Below, piece after piece: positions 1 through 8,227 of a DNA stretch of 64,000 bases. The position numbers and the translations under genes are program-made. The stretch is from Sphingomonas immobilis (GTDB lineage: Bacteria; Pseudomonadota; Alphaproteobacteria; Sphingomonadales; Sphingomonadaceae), in NCBI RefSeq assembly GCF_030580995.1, contig NZ_JAUQSZ010000002.1, forward strand, positions 186,001-250,000, given 5' to 3'. The notes under the pieces were generated by a model. That model was not told where the DNA came from, ran no database searches, and saw nothing but the letters and a program-made list of their open reading frames with translations. The first letter of the stretch is position 1. Each line of letters starts with the position of its first letter.

Positions 1-190
1 TCTGCGCCGCCTGATCGTCGAACAGCAGGTGATAGTCGCGGAAATGCGGGCCCGAGACGTGCCAGTGGAAATTCTTGGTCTTCAGATACAGCGCGAACGA
101 ATCGGCGAGGATGCCGTTCAGCGCCTCCGCCACGGTCTTGGCGGCATTGCTCTTGATGTCGGTCGGGGTTTTCAGCGCTTCGTCGGTCAC
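1..190 (-). CDS. dps: Dps-family DNA-binding ferritin-like protein (5' part only)
   Basis: Only the first 63 codons are inside the window; the gene runs off the left edge. The reading frame contains ALYLKTKNFHWHVSG and PHFRDYHLL, the helix A region of Dps ferritins, where the His and Asp residues contribute to the ferroxidase site at the dimer interface. Dps proteins assemble into dodecamers that store iron, consume peroxide and shield DNA in starvation. I chose the GTG at 188-190 as start because AGGAG lies 9 bases upstream and the resulting N-terminus (MTDEALKTPTD) has the length usual for alphaproteobacterial Dps. The frame stays open upstream but has no ATG there. Confidence 0.85.
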   Translation of the reverse strand, partial: MTDEALKTPTDIKSNAAKTVAEALNGILADSFALYLKTKNFHWHVSGPHFRDYHLLFDDQAAQ

Positions 191-291
191 GTGCTGCAGC
201 TCCTGCGATATGAGGTCGTTGCGATAACGGATCGATAGCGGAATCGCTCCACGCTGTATGCGCGGAATTATCGGCGGCTGTGATCGCTCCG

Positions 292-858
292 TTAGATCAG
301 CCCGAACGCCGACAGCGCGGCGATCGCTCCCGCGATCAGGAACAGGACGCCGGTCGCTATGCGGATCGCGCGGATCGGCACTTTCCGGCGCGCTTTCTCC
401 CCGGCGACGATCGCCGCGGCGGTGACGACACTGGCGCCGAGCGTCGCGCCGATCGCGGCCAGCACCGGCGCGTCGCTGCGGATCGAAAAGACGAAGGTCA
501 GGAACTGCACGCTGTCGCCCGCCGCCAGGATGCCGATCCCGAACAGGCTGGTCGCGAACGCGCCGATCCGCCATTTCGCAAGGGGATCGGGCGGCTTCAG
601 CCGCTCGACGCAGCCGATCCCGGCGAACGCCAGCGCCAGCGCCAGCAGCAGCGCACGCGCGTTGGGGGTGAGGATGTGCGCGACCCACAGGCCGCCGAAG
701 CCCGCCACCGCATTGCCGATGGCGATGGCGATCACCGCGCCGATGATGACCTGCCCCGGCCGCGCGAATCGATCGGCGAGGATCGCGGCGAGCCAGGTCG
801 AGCGGCTGCCGGGCTGGATCAGGAGCGCCGCGACGAACGCGGCCATCAATGCGTCCAT
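292..858 (-). CDS. TMEM165/GDT1-like membrane protein with degenerate motifs
   Basis: A 188-residue protein of about six hydrophobic helices in two repeats, the architecture of the GDT1 (UPF0016) cation/proton exchangers that export Mn or Ca. The family hallmark is one ExGD(K/R)(T/S) motif per repeat. Here the first is QPGSRST (about residues 15-21), where a neutral Gln replaces the Glu and Ser the Asp. The second is AAGDSVQ (about residues 111-117), where the Glu is an Ala. The fold is recognisable but the acidic residues thought to carry the cation are largely lost, so transport should not be assumed. It ends 13 bases before the next minus-strand gene region and may be co-transcribed with the upstream small gene. 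Confidence 0.6.
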   Translation of the reverse strand: MDALMAAFVAALLIQPGSRSTWLAAILADRFARPGQVIIGAVIAIAIGNAVAGFGGLWVAHILTPNARALLLALALAFAGIGCVERLKPPDPLAKWRIGAFATSLFGIGILAAGDSVQFLTFVFSIRSDAPVLAAIGATLGASVVTAAAIVAGEKARRKVPIRAIRIATGVLFLIAGAIAALSAFGLI

Positions 859-870
859 GCGTGTCTGGCG

Positions 871-1182
871 TCAGCTCGCGAAGCGGACGCCGCAGGCCGA
901 GGCGAACAGCTCGCCCAGCGCCTTGTCCTGCCGGTCGCTGCGCACCGCATCGTTAAGCACGGTCAGCCAGCCCTGCACCAGCGGGCCCCGCTCGCCGCGC
1001 GCGACCGCACTTTCCAGCGCATGTGCGACGGCGACGACGGCGAGCAGCCCGTTGGCGGCGGCGATGTGGCGGATCGAATCGAGCTCGACGGCAAGGTCGG
1101 AGGGGCGGCGGCGCATCGCCAGCGCGGCGATGCGCGCGCCGAGATCGCTGCGAACGTCGTGATCGGCCGTGTTGCCCTGCAT
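871..1182 (-). CDS. Small helical protein of unknown function
   Basis: A 103-residue protein that looks entirely alpha-helical, with no signal peptide or membrane segment; I do not recognise a family. The start ATG at 1180-1182 follows a GGGAG/GGGGA purine stretch and begins MQGNTADHDVRSD. A longer frame opens 31 codons further upstream but has no comparable ribosome site. It lies 12 bases upstream of the GDT1-like gene on the same strand, so the two may form an operon. It is divergent from rpmG. Confidence 0.55.
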   Translation of the reverse strand: MQGNTADHDVRSDLGARIAALAMRRRPSDLAVELDSIRHIAAANGLLAVVAVAHALESAVARGERGPLVQGWLTVLNDAVRSDRQDKALGELFASACGVRFAS

Positions 1183-1268
1183 GTCCCCGGACTCCCGCTC
1201 TCTGGGAAGGGAGGCTGCGCCTGATATGGTGAAGATGGCGTTAACGGGCCGGTTTAGGGTGCGCGAGC

Positions 1269-1340
1269 TTGACATTCGGGCGACTCTCCGCCATCGGCCC
1301 CGGTCTGAACGGCGGTCCGTGGGGCCGCCTTTGCTTTTTT
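1269..1340 (+). promoter_or_regulatory. Possible rpmG promoter plus leader terminator (attenuator-like)
   Basis: A CTTGACA -35-like hexamer (TTGACA at 1269-1274) is followed by only a weak -10. At 1311-1329 an 8-bp stem (GGCGGTCC pairing with GGGGCCGCC, 3-base loop) is followed by TTTGCTTTTTT at 1330-1340. This has the form of an intrinsic terminator, yet it lies between the promoter-like site and the rpmG start at 1360, with no upstream plus-strand gene for it to end. It may attenuate rpmG or end a short leader RNA. Confidence 0.4.
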
Positions 1341-1359
1341 ATCTGCAAGGACTGGGCTC

Positions 1360-1527
1360 ATGGCGAAGCCGACTACCGTCAAGATCAAGCTGATCAGCTC
1401 GGCTGACACCGGTTTCTTCTACGTCACGAAGAAGAACCCGCGCACCAAGACCGAGAAGCTGAGCTTCAAGAAGTACGATCCCGTCGTGCGCAAGCATGTC
1501 GAGTTCAAGGAAGCCAAGATCAAGTGA
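1360..1527 (+). CDS. rpmG: 50S ribosomal protein L33
   Basis: A 55-residue basic protein ([19 protein letters not shown], then [10 protein letters not shown] and a [18 protein letters not shown] tail) that matches L33 of the zinc-free type: the CxxC pairs of the C+ form are absent. L33 binds 23S rRNA near the E site. The length is normal. AAGGA at 1347-1351 is the likely ribosome site. The gene stands alone, with a hairpin directly after the stop codon. Confidence 0.95.
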   Translation: MAKPTTVKIKLISSADTGFFYVTKKNPRTKTEKLSFKKYDPVVRKHVEFKEAKIK

Positions 1528-1558
1528 TCGAACGGGCGGCCTGAGCCGCCGTTCGATC
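1526..1558 (+). terminator. rpmG 3' hairpin
   Basis: GATCGAAC and GGCGGC (1526-1540) pair with GCCGCC and GTTCGATC (1545-1558) around a CTGA loop, with one bulged G. The stem overlaps the rpmG stop codon. There is no T-run, but a second hairpin at 1583-1608 (AGCCGCGG / CCGCGGCT) ends in TTTT and would complete termination. Confidence 0.7.
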
Positions 1559-1725
1559 ATCCCCGCGCAGGCGGGGATCCAGAGCCGCGGGGGACGCCCT
1601 CCGCGGCTTTTGTCATGTCTGATCCCCAGCGCAGGCTGGGGCCCAGCTACGGAACACTCGAAAGCGAGCCGCGACATTTCCTCCCCGGCTGCATCGCAAC
1701 TGGACCCCGGCCTTCGCCGGGGATC
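1556..1725. repeat. Short GC-rich palindromic repeats
   Basis: Three related units lie between rpmG and divK: CCCCGCGCAGGCGGGG (1561-1576), CCCCAGCGCAGGCTGGGG (1624-1641) and CCCCGGCCTTCGCCGGGG (1705-1722). Each is a CCCC...GGGG palindrome. The same type recurs at 50694-50774 and 53437-53528. They resemble REP-like intergenic elements and probably act as convergent terminators here. Confidence 0.65.
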
Positions 1726-1727
1726 AG

Positions 1728-2264
1728 CTAAGGCGTTGCATCGCCGTCCGTTTCGCTGACATCGGCCGTCGCTTCGGGCTCGGCTGCGACCGCAGTCTCT
1801 TCGGCGGTCGATTGAGCCTCCGATTCGCCAGCCTCCGCTTCGACCTCGGCCTCCGCGACAACCTCCGCCACCGGCGCGCCGATCGCGCCCTCCAGCAGCG
1901 TGCTGACGGTATCGACGAAGCGGCTCAGCGAGATCGGCTTCGACACATAGGCATCCGCCCCCGCCGCGCGGATACGGTCCTCGTCCTCGCGGCCGGCATA
2001 GGCCGTCACCGCCATGATCGGGATCGCCTTCAGCCCGTCGTCGGCCTTGATCTGCGTGATCAGTTCGAACCCCGTGACGTGCGGCAACTGGATGTCCATC
2101 ACGATCATGTCGGGCATGAAGGCGCGCGCGCGCTCCACGGCGTCGCGGCCGTCGCGCACGCCCTCGGTCACATAATCGTGGGCACGCAGCAGATCGCAGA
2201 AAAGTTTGAGGTTGAGTTCGTTGTCCTCGACAACGAGCACCCTTTTTGCCACGTCCCCCGCCAT
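1728..2264 (-). CDS. divK: DivK-type single-domain response regulator with acidic tail
   Basis: Residues 8-125 are a CheY-like receiver: acidic pair E13-D14, phospho-acceptor D57 in IVMDIQLP, T88 in MAVTAYA, and K109 in YVSKPIS. The sequence around VEDNELNLKLF and the KPIS motif is that of DivK, which in Caulobacter relays phosphate between PleC/DivJ and DivL and so controls CtrA activity. DivK is normally about 125 residues. This protein is 178, with a C-terminal tail of about 50 residues made mostly of Ala and Glu. The ATG at 2262-2264 is chosen because AAGGAAAGG lies just upstream. It is divergent from the DUF3572 gene. Confidence 0.8.
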   Translation of the reverse strand: MAGDVAKRVLVVEDNELNLKLFCDLLRAHDYVTEGVRDGRDAVERARAFMPDMIVMDIQLPHVTGFELITQIKADDGLKAIPIMAVTAYAGREDEDRIRAAGADAYVSKPISLSRFVDTVSTLLEGAIGAPVAEVVAEAEVEAEAGESEAQSTAEETAVAAEPEATADVSETDGDATP

Positions 2265-2294
2265 CCTTTCCTTTGCGAGACCGGTGGTTACGAG

Positions 2295-2564
2295 ATGCGC
2301 GCGCCGGAGACAAATGTTGATGCGGGGGCGCTGGCGCTGCAGGCGCTGGTATGGACGCTGGGCGACCCGGATCGGGCACAAAGGCTGATCGACACGACCG
2401 GCCTGTTCCCCGCCGATCTTCGCGCGCGCGCCGGCGAGGCGTCCGTGCTGGCGGCGGTGCTGGGTTTCCTCGAGGCCTATGAACCCGATCTGATCGCCTG
2501 CGCCGCCGATCTCGAGGTGAAGCCCGAGGCGATCGTCCATGCGCGCGAGGCGCTGGAGGCATGA
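2295..2564 (+). CDS. DUF3572 family protein
   Basis: An 89-residue helical protein containing ALALQALVWTL and ARAGEASVLAAVLGFL, the conserved core of DUF3572, a small alphaproteobacterial family of unknown role often found beside divK. No signal peptide or membrane segment. The ribosome site is weak (GAG just before the ATG). Its stop overlaps the start of the HAD hydrolase gene (ATGA), so the two are probably translationally coupled. Confidence 0.75.
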   Translation: MRAPETNVDAGALALQALVWTLGDPDRAQRLIDTTGLFPADLRARAGEASVLAAVLGFLEAYEPDLIACAADLEVKPEAIVHAREALEA

Positions 2565-3187
2565 CGCGCGGCCTGCTGATCTGCGATTGCGACGAGGTGC
2601 TGCTGCACATGGTGCGCCATTTCGGCGTGTGGCTGCGCGAGCATCACGATGTCGATTTCGATCATACCGCCGCCGATATGTTCAGCAGCATGACGCGCCG
2701 GAGCGGCGGGCCGCGCCCCACTACCGAGGAGATGTGGGGCCTGCTCGACGGCTTCTTCCCGCAGGAGATGGACCGCCAGACGCTCGTGCCGCATGCCGGC
2801 GAGGCGCTGGCGGCGCTGAGCGAGACCGCCGATATCGTCATCCTCACCAACCTCAAGGATGCCGTCCGCCAGCCGCGCATCGATCAGCTCGCGAAGTTCG
2901 GCATCGCCCACCGTGTCGAGACCAACCAGGGCGGCAAGGGCGATCCCGTCTCGCGGTTGGTCGCGGAATTCGGCAACCCGGTGACGGTGTTCGTCGATGA
3001 TCTCTCGGTCCATCACGCTTCGGTCGCGAAGCACGCGCCGGGCGTCCACCGCCTGCACATGGTCTCCGAACCCGCGCTCGCGCCCAACGTGCCGCCCGCC
3101 GAACACGCGCACGTCCGCATCGACGACTGGCGCGCGGCGCAGGCGTGGATCGCGGAGCGCTTCGCCGCCGGCGCCCCCGCCTCCTGA
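2561..3187 (+). CDS. HAD-family hydrolase
   Basis: A 208-residue protein with HAD motif I DCDEV (D9, D11), motif II ILTNL (about 95-99), a motif III Lys in NQGGKGDP, and motif IV FVDDL (about 146-150). These are the residues that form the aspartyl-phosphate and bind Mg in haloacid-dehalogenase-type phosphatases. The cap insert (about 35-80) is helical. Substrate cannot be told from sequence. It overlaps the DUF3572 gene by 4 bases and is followed 22 bases later by a RidA gene. Confidence 0.75.
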   Translation: MTRGLLICDCDEVLLHMVRHFGVWLREHHDVDFDHTAADMFSSMTRRSGGPRPTTEEMWGLLDGFFPQEMDRQTLVPHAGEALAALSETADIVILTNLKDAVRQPRIDQLAKFGIAHRVETNQGGKGDPVSRLVAEFGNPVTVFVDDLSVHHASVAKHAPGVHRLHMVSEPALAPNVPPAEHAHVRIDDWRAAQAWIAERFAAGAPAS

Positions 3188-3209
3188 ACCCCAGCCAGAA
3201 AGCCCCGCC

Positions 3210-3674
3210 ATGACCGACCGCGTCGACCGCAAGCTCTCCGAACTCGGCCTCGCGCTGCCCGCGCCCGCCGCCCCCGTCGCGACCTATGTCCCCGCGGTCG
3301 AGGCGAACGGCCTGCTCCACATCTCCGGCCAGCTTCCCTTCAAGGACGGCGCGGTGATGACCGGCCGCCTCGGCGAGGACCGCGATCTCGCCTATGGGGC
3401 GGAGGCCGCGCAGGCCTGCGCGCTGATGCTGGTGGCACAGATGAAGGCGGCGCTCGGCGGGCTCCACCGCGTCGAGCAGATCGTCAAGCTCGGCGTGTTC
3501 ATCAATTCGGCCGGCGATTTCACCGATCAGCCCAAGGTCGCCAACGGCGCGTCGGATCTGATGGCCGCGCTGTTCGGCGACGCCGGCAAGCACGCCCGCA
3601 GCGCGGTCGGCGTCCCCGTCCTCCCGCTCGGCGCGGTGGTGGAGATCGATGCGATCGTGAAGGTCACGGCGTAA
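3210..3674 (+). CDS. RidA (YjgF/YER057c/UK114) family protein
   Basis: A 154-residue protein with LLHISGQLP near the N-terminus and GVPVLPLGAVVEIDAI at the end, as in the longer branch of the RidA family (about 150 residues, versus 130 for classic RidA). Classic members hydrolyse reactive enamine/imine intermediates made by PLP enzymes and use an Arg in an R(S/T)xVGV motif. Here HARSAVGVPVLPLGAVVEID keeps that Arg and the Glu. Start ATG at 3210. Probably co-transcribed with the two genes upstream. Confidence 0.85.
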   Translation: MTDRVDRKLSELGLALPAPAAPVATYVPAVEANGLLHISGQLPFKDGAVMTGRLGEDRDLAYGAEAAQACALMLVAQMKAALGGLHRVEQIVKLGVFINSAGDFTDQPKVANGASDLMAALFGDAGKHARSAVGVPVLPLGAVVEIDAIVKVTA

Positions 3675-3708
3675 GCAAATCTGCCGCGTAGCGGCCCTCA
3701 AGAATCTC

Positions 3709-3763
3709 CGCGTCTCTGCGCCTCCGCGTGAACAGTTTTTGCACGCGGAGGCGCAGAGGCGCG
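3709..3763. repeat. 22-bp inverted repeat, likely bidirectional terminator
   Basis: Left arm 3709-3730 and right arm 3742-3763 match at 21 of 22 positions around the 11-base loop AACAGTTTTTG. It sits between two convergent genes (the RidA and TlpA-like genes) and is a plausible shared terminator. Confidence 0.7.
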
Positions 3764-3822
3764 AAGAGGCAGGGAGAAAAGCGCTACGCGCGGCTTGATT
3801 CTAACGCTCAAGTCGCGCTGCG

Positions 3823-4419
3823 CTACTTCGCTTCCGCCAGCAATGCTTTTGCGGTCGGCGTGGTCCAGTCCATGCCGCCTGCCATCCGCCACACCTCATG
3901 GCCGGTCGAATCGTAGAGGATGCTGGTCGGCAGGCTGGCGTTGAACCCGACGCTGAAGCCGAGCTTGCTGTCGAGATACGGCTTCAGATTCCTGAATCCC
4001 TTCGCCTTGAAATAGGCGTCGACGGTCGGCCGGTCCTTGTCCTGGCTGATCGTCGCGACCGTCATCGTCCCCGCCAGCGCGTCGAGCGTCGGCATCTCCG
4101 CCACGCACGGCCCGCACCACGTCGCCCACAGGTTCACGAGCACCGGCTTGCCCTTGAACGCGGCCAGCGTCATCGCCTTGCCGTCGGGCCCCTCGAACGA
4201 CAGCGCGGGCGCGGCCTCGCCCTTGTGCCCGCGATCGAGCGCGCCGAGCGAATCGACCGCGACCTTCTCGCCCTCCTTGTGTGTGGGCTCCGCGGCGGGC
4301 GCGGGCGCCGTCACGTTGGCTTGCTCCCGCGCTTGCCCCTGCGCGGAGTCTTGCCTATCGCAGCCCCCTGCCAACGCGGTGAGCATCAGGAGCGGCACGA
4401 TCGTCGAGCGGAAGGACAT
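3823..4419 (-). CDS. TlpA-like thioredoxin-fold lipoprotein
   Basis: A 198-residue protein. The N-terminus has a hydrophobic run ending in the lipobox LAGGC (C20), so it should be lipid-anchored on the periplasmic side. A disordered Ala/Pro/Glu linker follows (about 21-65), then a thioredoxin-like domain with W101-C102-G-P-C105 and a cis-Pro in SLPTSILYD. TlpA/ResE-type proteins reduce disulfides in cytochrome c or oxidase maturation; the partner is not shown here. The start codon (CAT on plus, 4417-4419) overlaps the argH start on the other strand. Confidence 0.85.
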   Translation of the reverse strand: MSFRSTIVPLLMLTALAGGCDRQDSAQGQAREQANVTAPAPAAEPTHKEGEKVAVDSLGALDRGHKGEAAPALSFEGPDGKAMTLAAFKGKPVLVNLWATWCGPCVAEMPTLDALAGTMTVATISQDKDRPTVDAYFKAKGFRNLKPYLDSKLGFSVGFNASLPTSILYDSTGHEVWRMAGGMDWTTPTAKALLAEAK

Positions 4420-5806
4420 GGAAGGCGCATCCAATGCGATGTGGGGCGGCCGTTTCGCGGAAGGGCCCGCTGCCGTCATGCGCGAGATAAACGCCTCGAT
4501 TCCCTTCGACAAGCGCCTCTGGAAACAGGATGTCGCCGGATCGAAGGCGCATGTCGCGATGCTGGGGGCGACCGGCATCGTCGCGCCCGAGGATGCCGCC
4601 GCGATCTCCGCCGGCCTCGATACCGTCGCGCAGGGCTATGCGGCGAACGGCGTCGCCGAGGATCTCGTCCTCGAGGACATCCACATGCAGAGCGAGGCGC
4701 GGCTCGCCGAGGCGATCGGGCCGGTCGCGGGCCGCCTCCACACCGCGCGCAGCCGCAACGATCAGGTCGCGACCGACTTCCGCCTGTGGGTGCGCGATGC
4801 GATCGATCAGGTCGAGACCGCGCTGACCGCCTTCCAGCACGCCCTCCTCACCCGCGCCGAGGAACATGCCGACAGCGTCATGCCGGGCTTCACCCACCTG
4901 CAGAGCGCGCAGCCCGTCACGCTCGGCCATCACCTGATGGCGTATTTCGAGATGATCGCGCGCGACCGCAGCCGCTTTGCCGACGCGCGCGTGCGCCTCA
5001 ACCGCTGCCCGCTCGGCTCGGCGGCGCTGGCCGGCACCGGCTTCCCGATCGACCGCGAGATGACGGCGGCCGCGCTCGGCTTCGACGGCCCGACGCGCAA
5101 CTCGCTCGACGCCGTGTCCGACCGTGACTTCGCGATCGAATATCTCACCGCCGCCGCCCAGACCGCGCTCCACCTCTCGCGCCTGGCGGAGGAGTTCATC
5201 CTCTGGGCGTCGCAGCCGTTCGGCTTCGTCAGCCTGTCGGATCAATGGTCGACCGGCTCGTCGATCATGCCGCAGAAGCGCAATCCCGACGCCGCCGAGC
5301 TGGTGCGCGGGCACAGCGGGCGCATCATCGGCTGCCTCACCGCGCTGATGATCACGATGAAGGGGCTTCCGCTCGCCTATTCGAAGGACATGCAGGACGA
5401 CAAGCCGCCGGTGTTCGAGGCGCACGACCTGCTCGGCCTGTCGATCGCCGCGATGACCGGCATGGTCGAGAGCGCGACCTTCCGCACGCCCCGGATGCGC
5501 GCCGCCGCCGAGGCCGGTTTCTCGACCGCGACCGATCTCGCCGACTGGCTGGTCCGCGAAGGCGGTATCCCGTTCCGCGAGGCGCATCACATCACCGGTC
5601 GCGCGGTGAAGCGTGCCGAGGAGCTCGGCATCGCGCTCGACGCGCTGCCGCTCGAGGATCTCACCGCGATCGACTCGCGCATCACCGCCGGCGTCTATGA
5701 TGTGCTATCGGTCGACGCATCGGTCGCGAGCCGCACCAGCTTCGGCGGCACCGCGCCCGCCAACGTGCGCGCGGCGATCGCCACAGCGCGGGAGGAAATG
5801 GCGTGA
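4418..5806 (+). CDS. argH: Argininosuccinate lyase
   Basis: A 462-residue protein, normal length for ArgH, which splits argininosuccinate into arginine and fumarate. The superfamily signature [12 protein letters not shown] with the flexible catalytic loop is intact, as are [16 protein letters not shown] and the TFLxxAQP-type segment [12 protein letters not shown] start it at ATG 4418 (AAGGA very close upstream); a second ATG at 4439 directly precedes WGGRF and is possible. argG lies 45 kb away at 50777-52027. A small lipoprotein and lysA follow with overlapping or near-overlapping ends. Confidence 0.95.
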   Translation: MEGASNAMWGGRFAEGPAAVMREINASIPFDKRLWKQDVAGSKAHVAMLGATGIVAPEDAAAISAGLDTVAQGYAANGVAEDLVLEDIHMQSEARLAEAIGPVAGRLHTARSRNDQVATDFRLWVRDAIDQVETALTAFQHALLTRAEEHADSVMPGFTHLQSAQPVTLGHHLMAYFEMIARDRSRFADARVRLNRCPLGSAALAGTGFPIDREMTAAALGFDGPTRNSLDAVSDRDFAIEYLTAAAQTALHLSRLAEEFILWASQPFGFVSLSDQWSTGSSIMPQKRNPDAAELVRGHSGRIIGCLTALMITMKGLPLAYSKDMQDDKPPVFEAHDLLGLSIAAMTGMVESATFRTPRMRAAAEAGFSTATDLADWLVREGGIPFREAHHITGRAVKRAEELGIALDALPLEDLTAIDSRITAGVYDVLSVDASVASRTSFGGTAPANVRAAIATAREEMA

Positions 5807-6045
5807 AGAAACATCTCGCGGCGCTCGCCGCCGTCTTGGCGCTCAACGCCTGCGGCTCGGTGACCAGCCTCAAGCCCGCGCAGGGCCAGTCGCTGCCCGT
5901 CGCCCCTTATGGCGCGACCGCCACGCCGACGCCAACCGAACTGCTCACGCCCGACAATCAGGCGCGGCCACAGCGCAGCGAAGATCTCCTCCGCAAGTCG
6001 GAAAGCCGCCGCGGCGACGATTTCGATCTGCCCCCTCCCAATTGA
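5803..6045 (+). CDS. Small lipoprotein between argH and lysA (LptM-like)
   Basis: An 80-residue protein starting at a GTG that overlaps the argH stop (GTGA). Residues 1-16 are a short signal peptide ending in LALNAC, with C17 as the lipidation site. The rest is short, polar and Pro-rich. A lipoprotein at this locus is common in alphaproteobacteria, and by size and layout it resembles LptM (YifL), the small lipoprotein that helps LptD mature. The similarity is in form only, so the name is not assigned. Confidence 0.75.
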   Translation: MKKHLAALAAVLALNACGSVTSLKPAQGQSLPVAPYGATATPTPTELLTPDNQARPQRSEDLLRKSESRRGDDFDLPPPN

Positions 6046-6058
6046 TGGCTCGCTAAAG

Positions 6059-7321
6059 ATGGATCATTTCGCGCTGGTCGACGGCGCCATGCAGTGCGAG
6101 GGCGTCCCCCTCCAGCGTATCGCGAACGAGGTCGGCACCCCCGTCTACGTCTATTCGGCGGCGACGTTCGAGCGCCACGCCCAGGTGTTCCGCGACGGTC
6201 TCGCGGGCGTGAAGCGCAAGCATCTCGCCTATGCGATCAAGGCCAATCCCAATCTCGCCGTTCTGCGCCTGCTGGCGAAGCAGGGCTACGGCGCCGATGT
6301 CGTCTCGCTCGGCGAGATGCAGCGCGCACTGGCGGCGGGGATGCCCGCGTCGGACATCGTCTTTTCGGGCGTCGGCAAGACGGTGGGGGAGCTCAGCGCC
6401 GCGCTCCACGCCGGGCTCGGCCAGTTCAACCTCGAGCTCGAGGAGGAGGGCAGCGTCCTCGCCGCCATCGCCGCCGATCGCGGGCTGGTGGCCGATGCCG
6501 TGCTGCGCGTGAACCCGGACGTGGACGCCGGCACGCACGCCAAGATCTCGACCGGCAAGGCGGAGAACAAGTTCGGCGTCCCGATCAGCGACGCGCGCGG
6601 CATCTTCGATCGCCTCGCACCGCTGGCAGGCCTCAACCTGCGCGGCGTCGCCATCCATATCGGCAGCCAGTTGTCGGAACTCGCCCCGCTGGAGGCCGCC
6701 TATCGCCGCATCGGCGCGCTGGTGCAGGAATTGCGCGCGGCCGGCCATGCGATCACCCATGTCGATCTCGGCGGCGGCCTCGGTGTGCCTTACAAGGAGG
6801 GTGACGTCTTCCCGAGTCCGGCCGAATACGGCGCGATGGTCGCGCGCGTCACCGATGGCTGGGACGTCGAATTGATGTTCGAGCCCGGCCGCGTCATCGC
6901 CGGCAATGCGGGCGTGCTGCTGACGCGGGTGATCTGGGTGAAGCCCGGCGCGGGCAATCCCTATGTCATCGTCGATGCCGCGATGAACGATCTCGCGCGC
7001 CCCGCCATGTACGATGCCTGGCACGATTTCGCCGCCGTCCGCCCGACGGGCGAGAAGATGATCGCCAACATCGCCGGCCCGGTCTGCGAAAGCGGCGACA
7101 CCTTCGCGATGGGGCGCGAGATCGACGTCGTGAAATCGGGCGATCTCGCCGTGTTCCGCACCGCCGGCGCGTACGGCGCGACGATGGCGAGCACCTACAA
7201 CAGCCGCGCGCTCGTGCCCGAAGTGCTGGTCAGCGGCGACAAATTCGCCGTGGTCGCCGATCGTATCCAGCCTGAAACCATCCTCGCGGCGGAGCGCGTG
7301 CCGGAGTGGCTGCAGGCGTGA
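6059..7321 (+). CDS. lysA: Diaminopimelate decarboxylase
   Basis: A 420-residue fold-III PLP enzyme making L-lysine from meso-diaminopimelate. Visible: the PLP lysine in AYAIKANPN (K61), the H-I-G-S-Q motif (AIHIGSQ), the phosphate-binding GGGLGVPY, EPGR, and CESGD with the active-site Cys donated across the dimer. Start ATG 6059, 13 bases after the small lipoprotein gene. The siroheme synthase gene begins inside its stop codon (GTGA). Confidence 0.95.
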   Translation: MDHFALVDGAMQCEGVPLQRIANEVGTPVYVYSAATFERHAQVFRDGLAGVKRKHLAYAIKANPNLAVLRLLAKQGYGADVVSLGEMQRALAAGMPASDIVFSGVGKTVGELSAALHAGLGQFNLELEEEGSVLAAIAADRGLVADAVLRVNPDVDAGTHAKISTGKAENKFGVPISDARGIFDRLAPLAGLNLRGVAIHIGSQLSELAPLEAAYRRIGALVQELRAAGHAITHVDLGGGLGVPYKEGDVFPSPAEYGAMVARVTDGWDVELMFEPGRVIAGNAGVLLTRVIWVKPGAGNPYVIVDAAMNDLARPAMYDAWHDFAAVRPTGEKMIANIAGPVCESGDTFAMGREIDVVKSGDLAVFRTAGAYGATMASTYNSRALVPEVLVSGDKFAVVADRIQPETILAAERVPEWLQA

Positions 7322-8085
7322 GCCTCCCCGCGCTCCCGATCTTCGTATCGGTGGCGGGAAAGCCGGTGATCCTCGTCGGCGAAGGCGAAGCGGCTGACGC
7401 CAAGCGGCGGTTGCTCGAAAGGGCAGGGGCGCTCGTCGTCGGCGAGGAGGCAGACGCCCGCCTCGCCATCGTCGCGATGGAGAAGCCCGAGGCAACGGTC
7501 GCGCGGCTGAAGGCGCGGGGGCTTCTCGTCAACGCGACCGACCGCCCCGATCTCTGCGACTTCACGCTCCCCGCCATCGTCGATCGCGCGCCGGTGCTGG
7601 TGGCGATCGGCACCGGCGGCGCGTCGGCGGGGCTGGCGGCGGCGCTCAGGCAACGGCTGGAGGCGATGCTGCCCGCCAACCTCGGCGGGCTCGCCAGTGC
7701 CTTGTTCAAGGCCCGCACGGCGATGCGGGCCCGCTGGCCCGACGCGGGCGACCGCCGCCGCGCGCTCGGCGTGGCGCTGGCGCACGGCGGCGCGCTCGAT
7801 CCGCTGCGCGAGTCGCACGACGTCGCGTCGTGGCTGGAGAGCGAGGGCGAGCCGGGGCCGGAATTTCACCACATCATCCTGCGCTCGGCGCATCCCGATA
7901 CGATGATGGTGGGGCAGGCGCGCGCGCTGGCACTCGCCGACCGTGTCTATCACGCGGCCGACGTACCGTGCGTCATCCTCGATCGCGCGCGCGCGGATGC
8001 GCCGCGCATCATTTGCGACGCGCCGCCGGTCGAACCGGGGGCGGGCCTGTCGGTCTATCTCACGATGCGCGATCGCCGCGTCTAG
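7318..8085 (+). CDS. Precorrin-2 dehydrogenase/sirohydrochlorin ferrochelatase-type protein (CysG N-domain)
   Basis: A 255-residue protein with a Rossmann-type start (KPVILVGEGEAADAKRRLLERAG), an LLVNATDRPDLCDF segment and the IGTGGASAGLAAALRQRLEAMLP signature of the CysG N-terminal module. That module oxidises precorrin-2 and inserts iron to make siroheme. The methyltransferase half of CysG is absent; instead about 100 extra residues follow, whose role I cannot name. The start GTG at 7318 overlaps the lysA stop; an in-frame GTG at 7306 is an alternative. Siroheme serves sulfite and nitrite reductases. Confidence 0.7.
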   Translation: MSLPALPIFVSVAGKPVILVGEGEAADAKRRLLERAGALVVGEEADARLAIVAMEKPEATVARLKARGLLVNATDRPDLCDFTLPAIVDRAPVLVAIGTGGASAGLAAALRQRLEAMLPANLGGLASALFKARTAMRARWPDAGDRRRALGVALAHGGALDPLRESHDVASWLESEGEPGPEFHHIILRSAHPDTMMVGQARALALADRVYHAADVPCVILDRARADAPRIICDAPPVEPGAGLSVYLTMRDRRV

Positions 8086-8227
8086 GCGGCTGTCCTACAC
8101 GCCGCCGATGTGCGACGGTCGAGGCTGGTCTTTGAAATCGTCGCGATCAGATCAATTTTGGAAACGATCGGCCCAGACATTTTCGATTCAGGCGTCAATC
8201 TGTCAAGCGGACTATAACTCAAGCGCG

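Noticed and set aside
1225..1250. CtrA box (TAAA...TTAAC) upstream of the small helical gene at 871-1182
   Set aside because: The spacer is 8 bases and the first half-site is off consensus.
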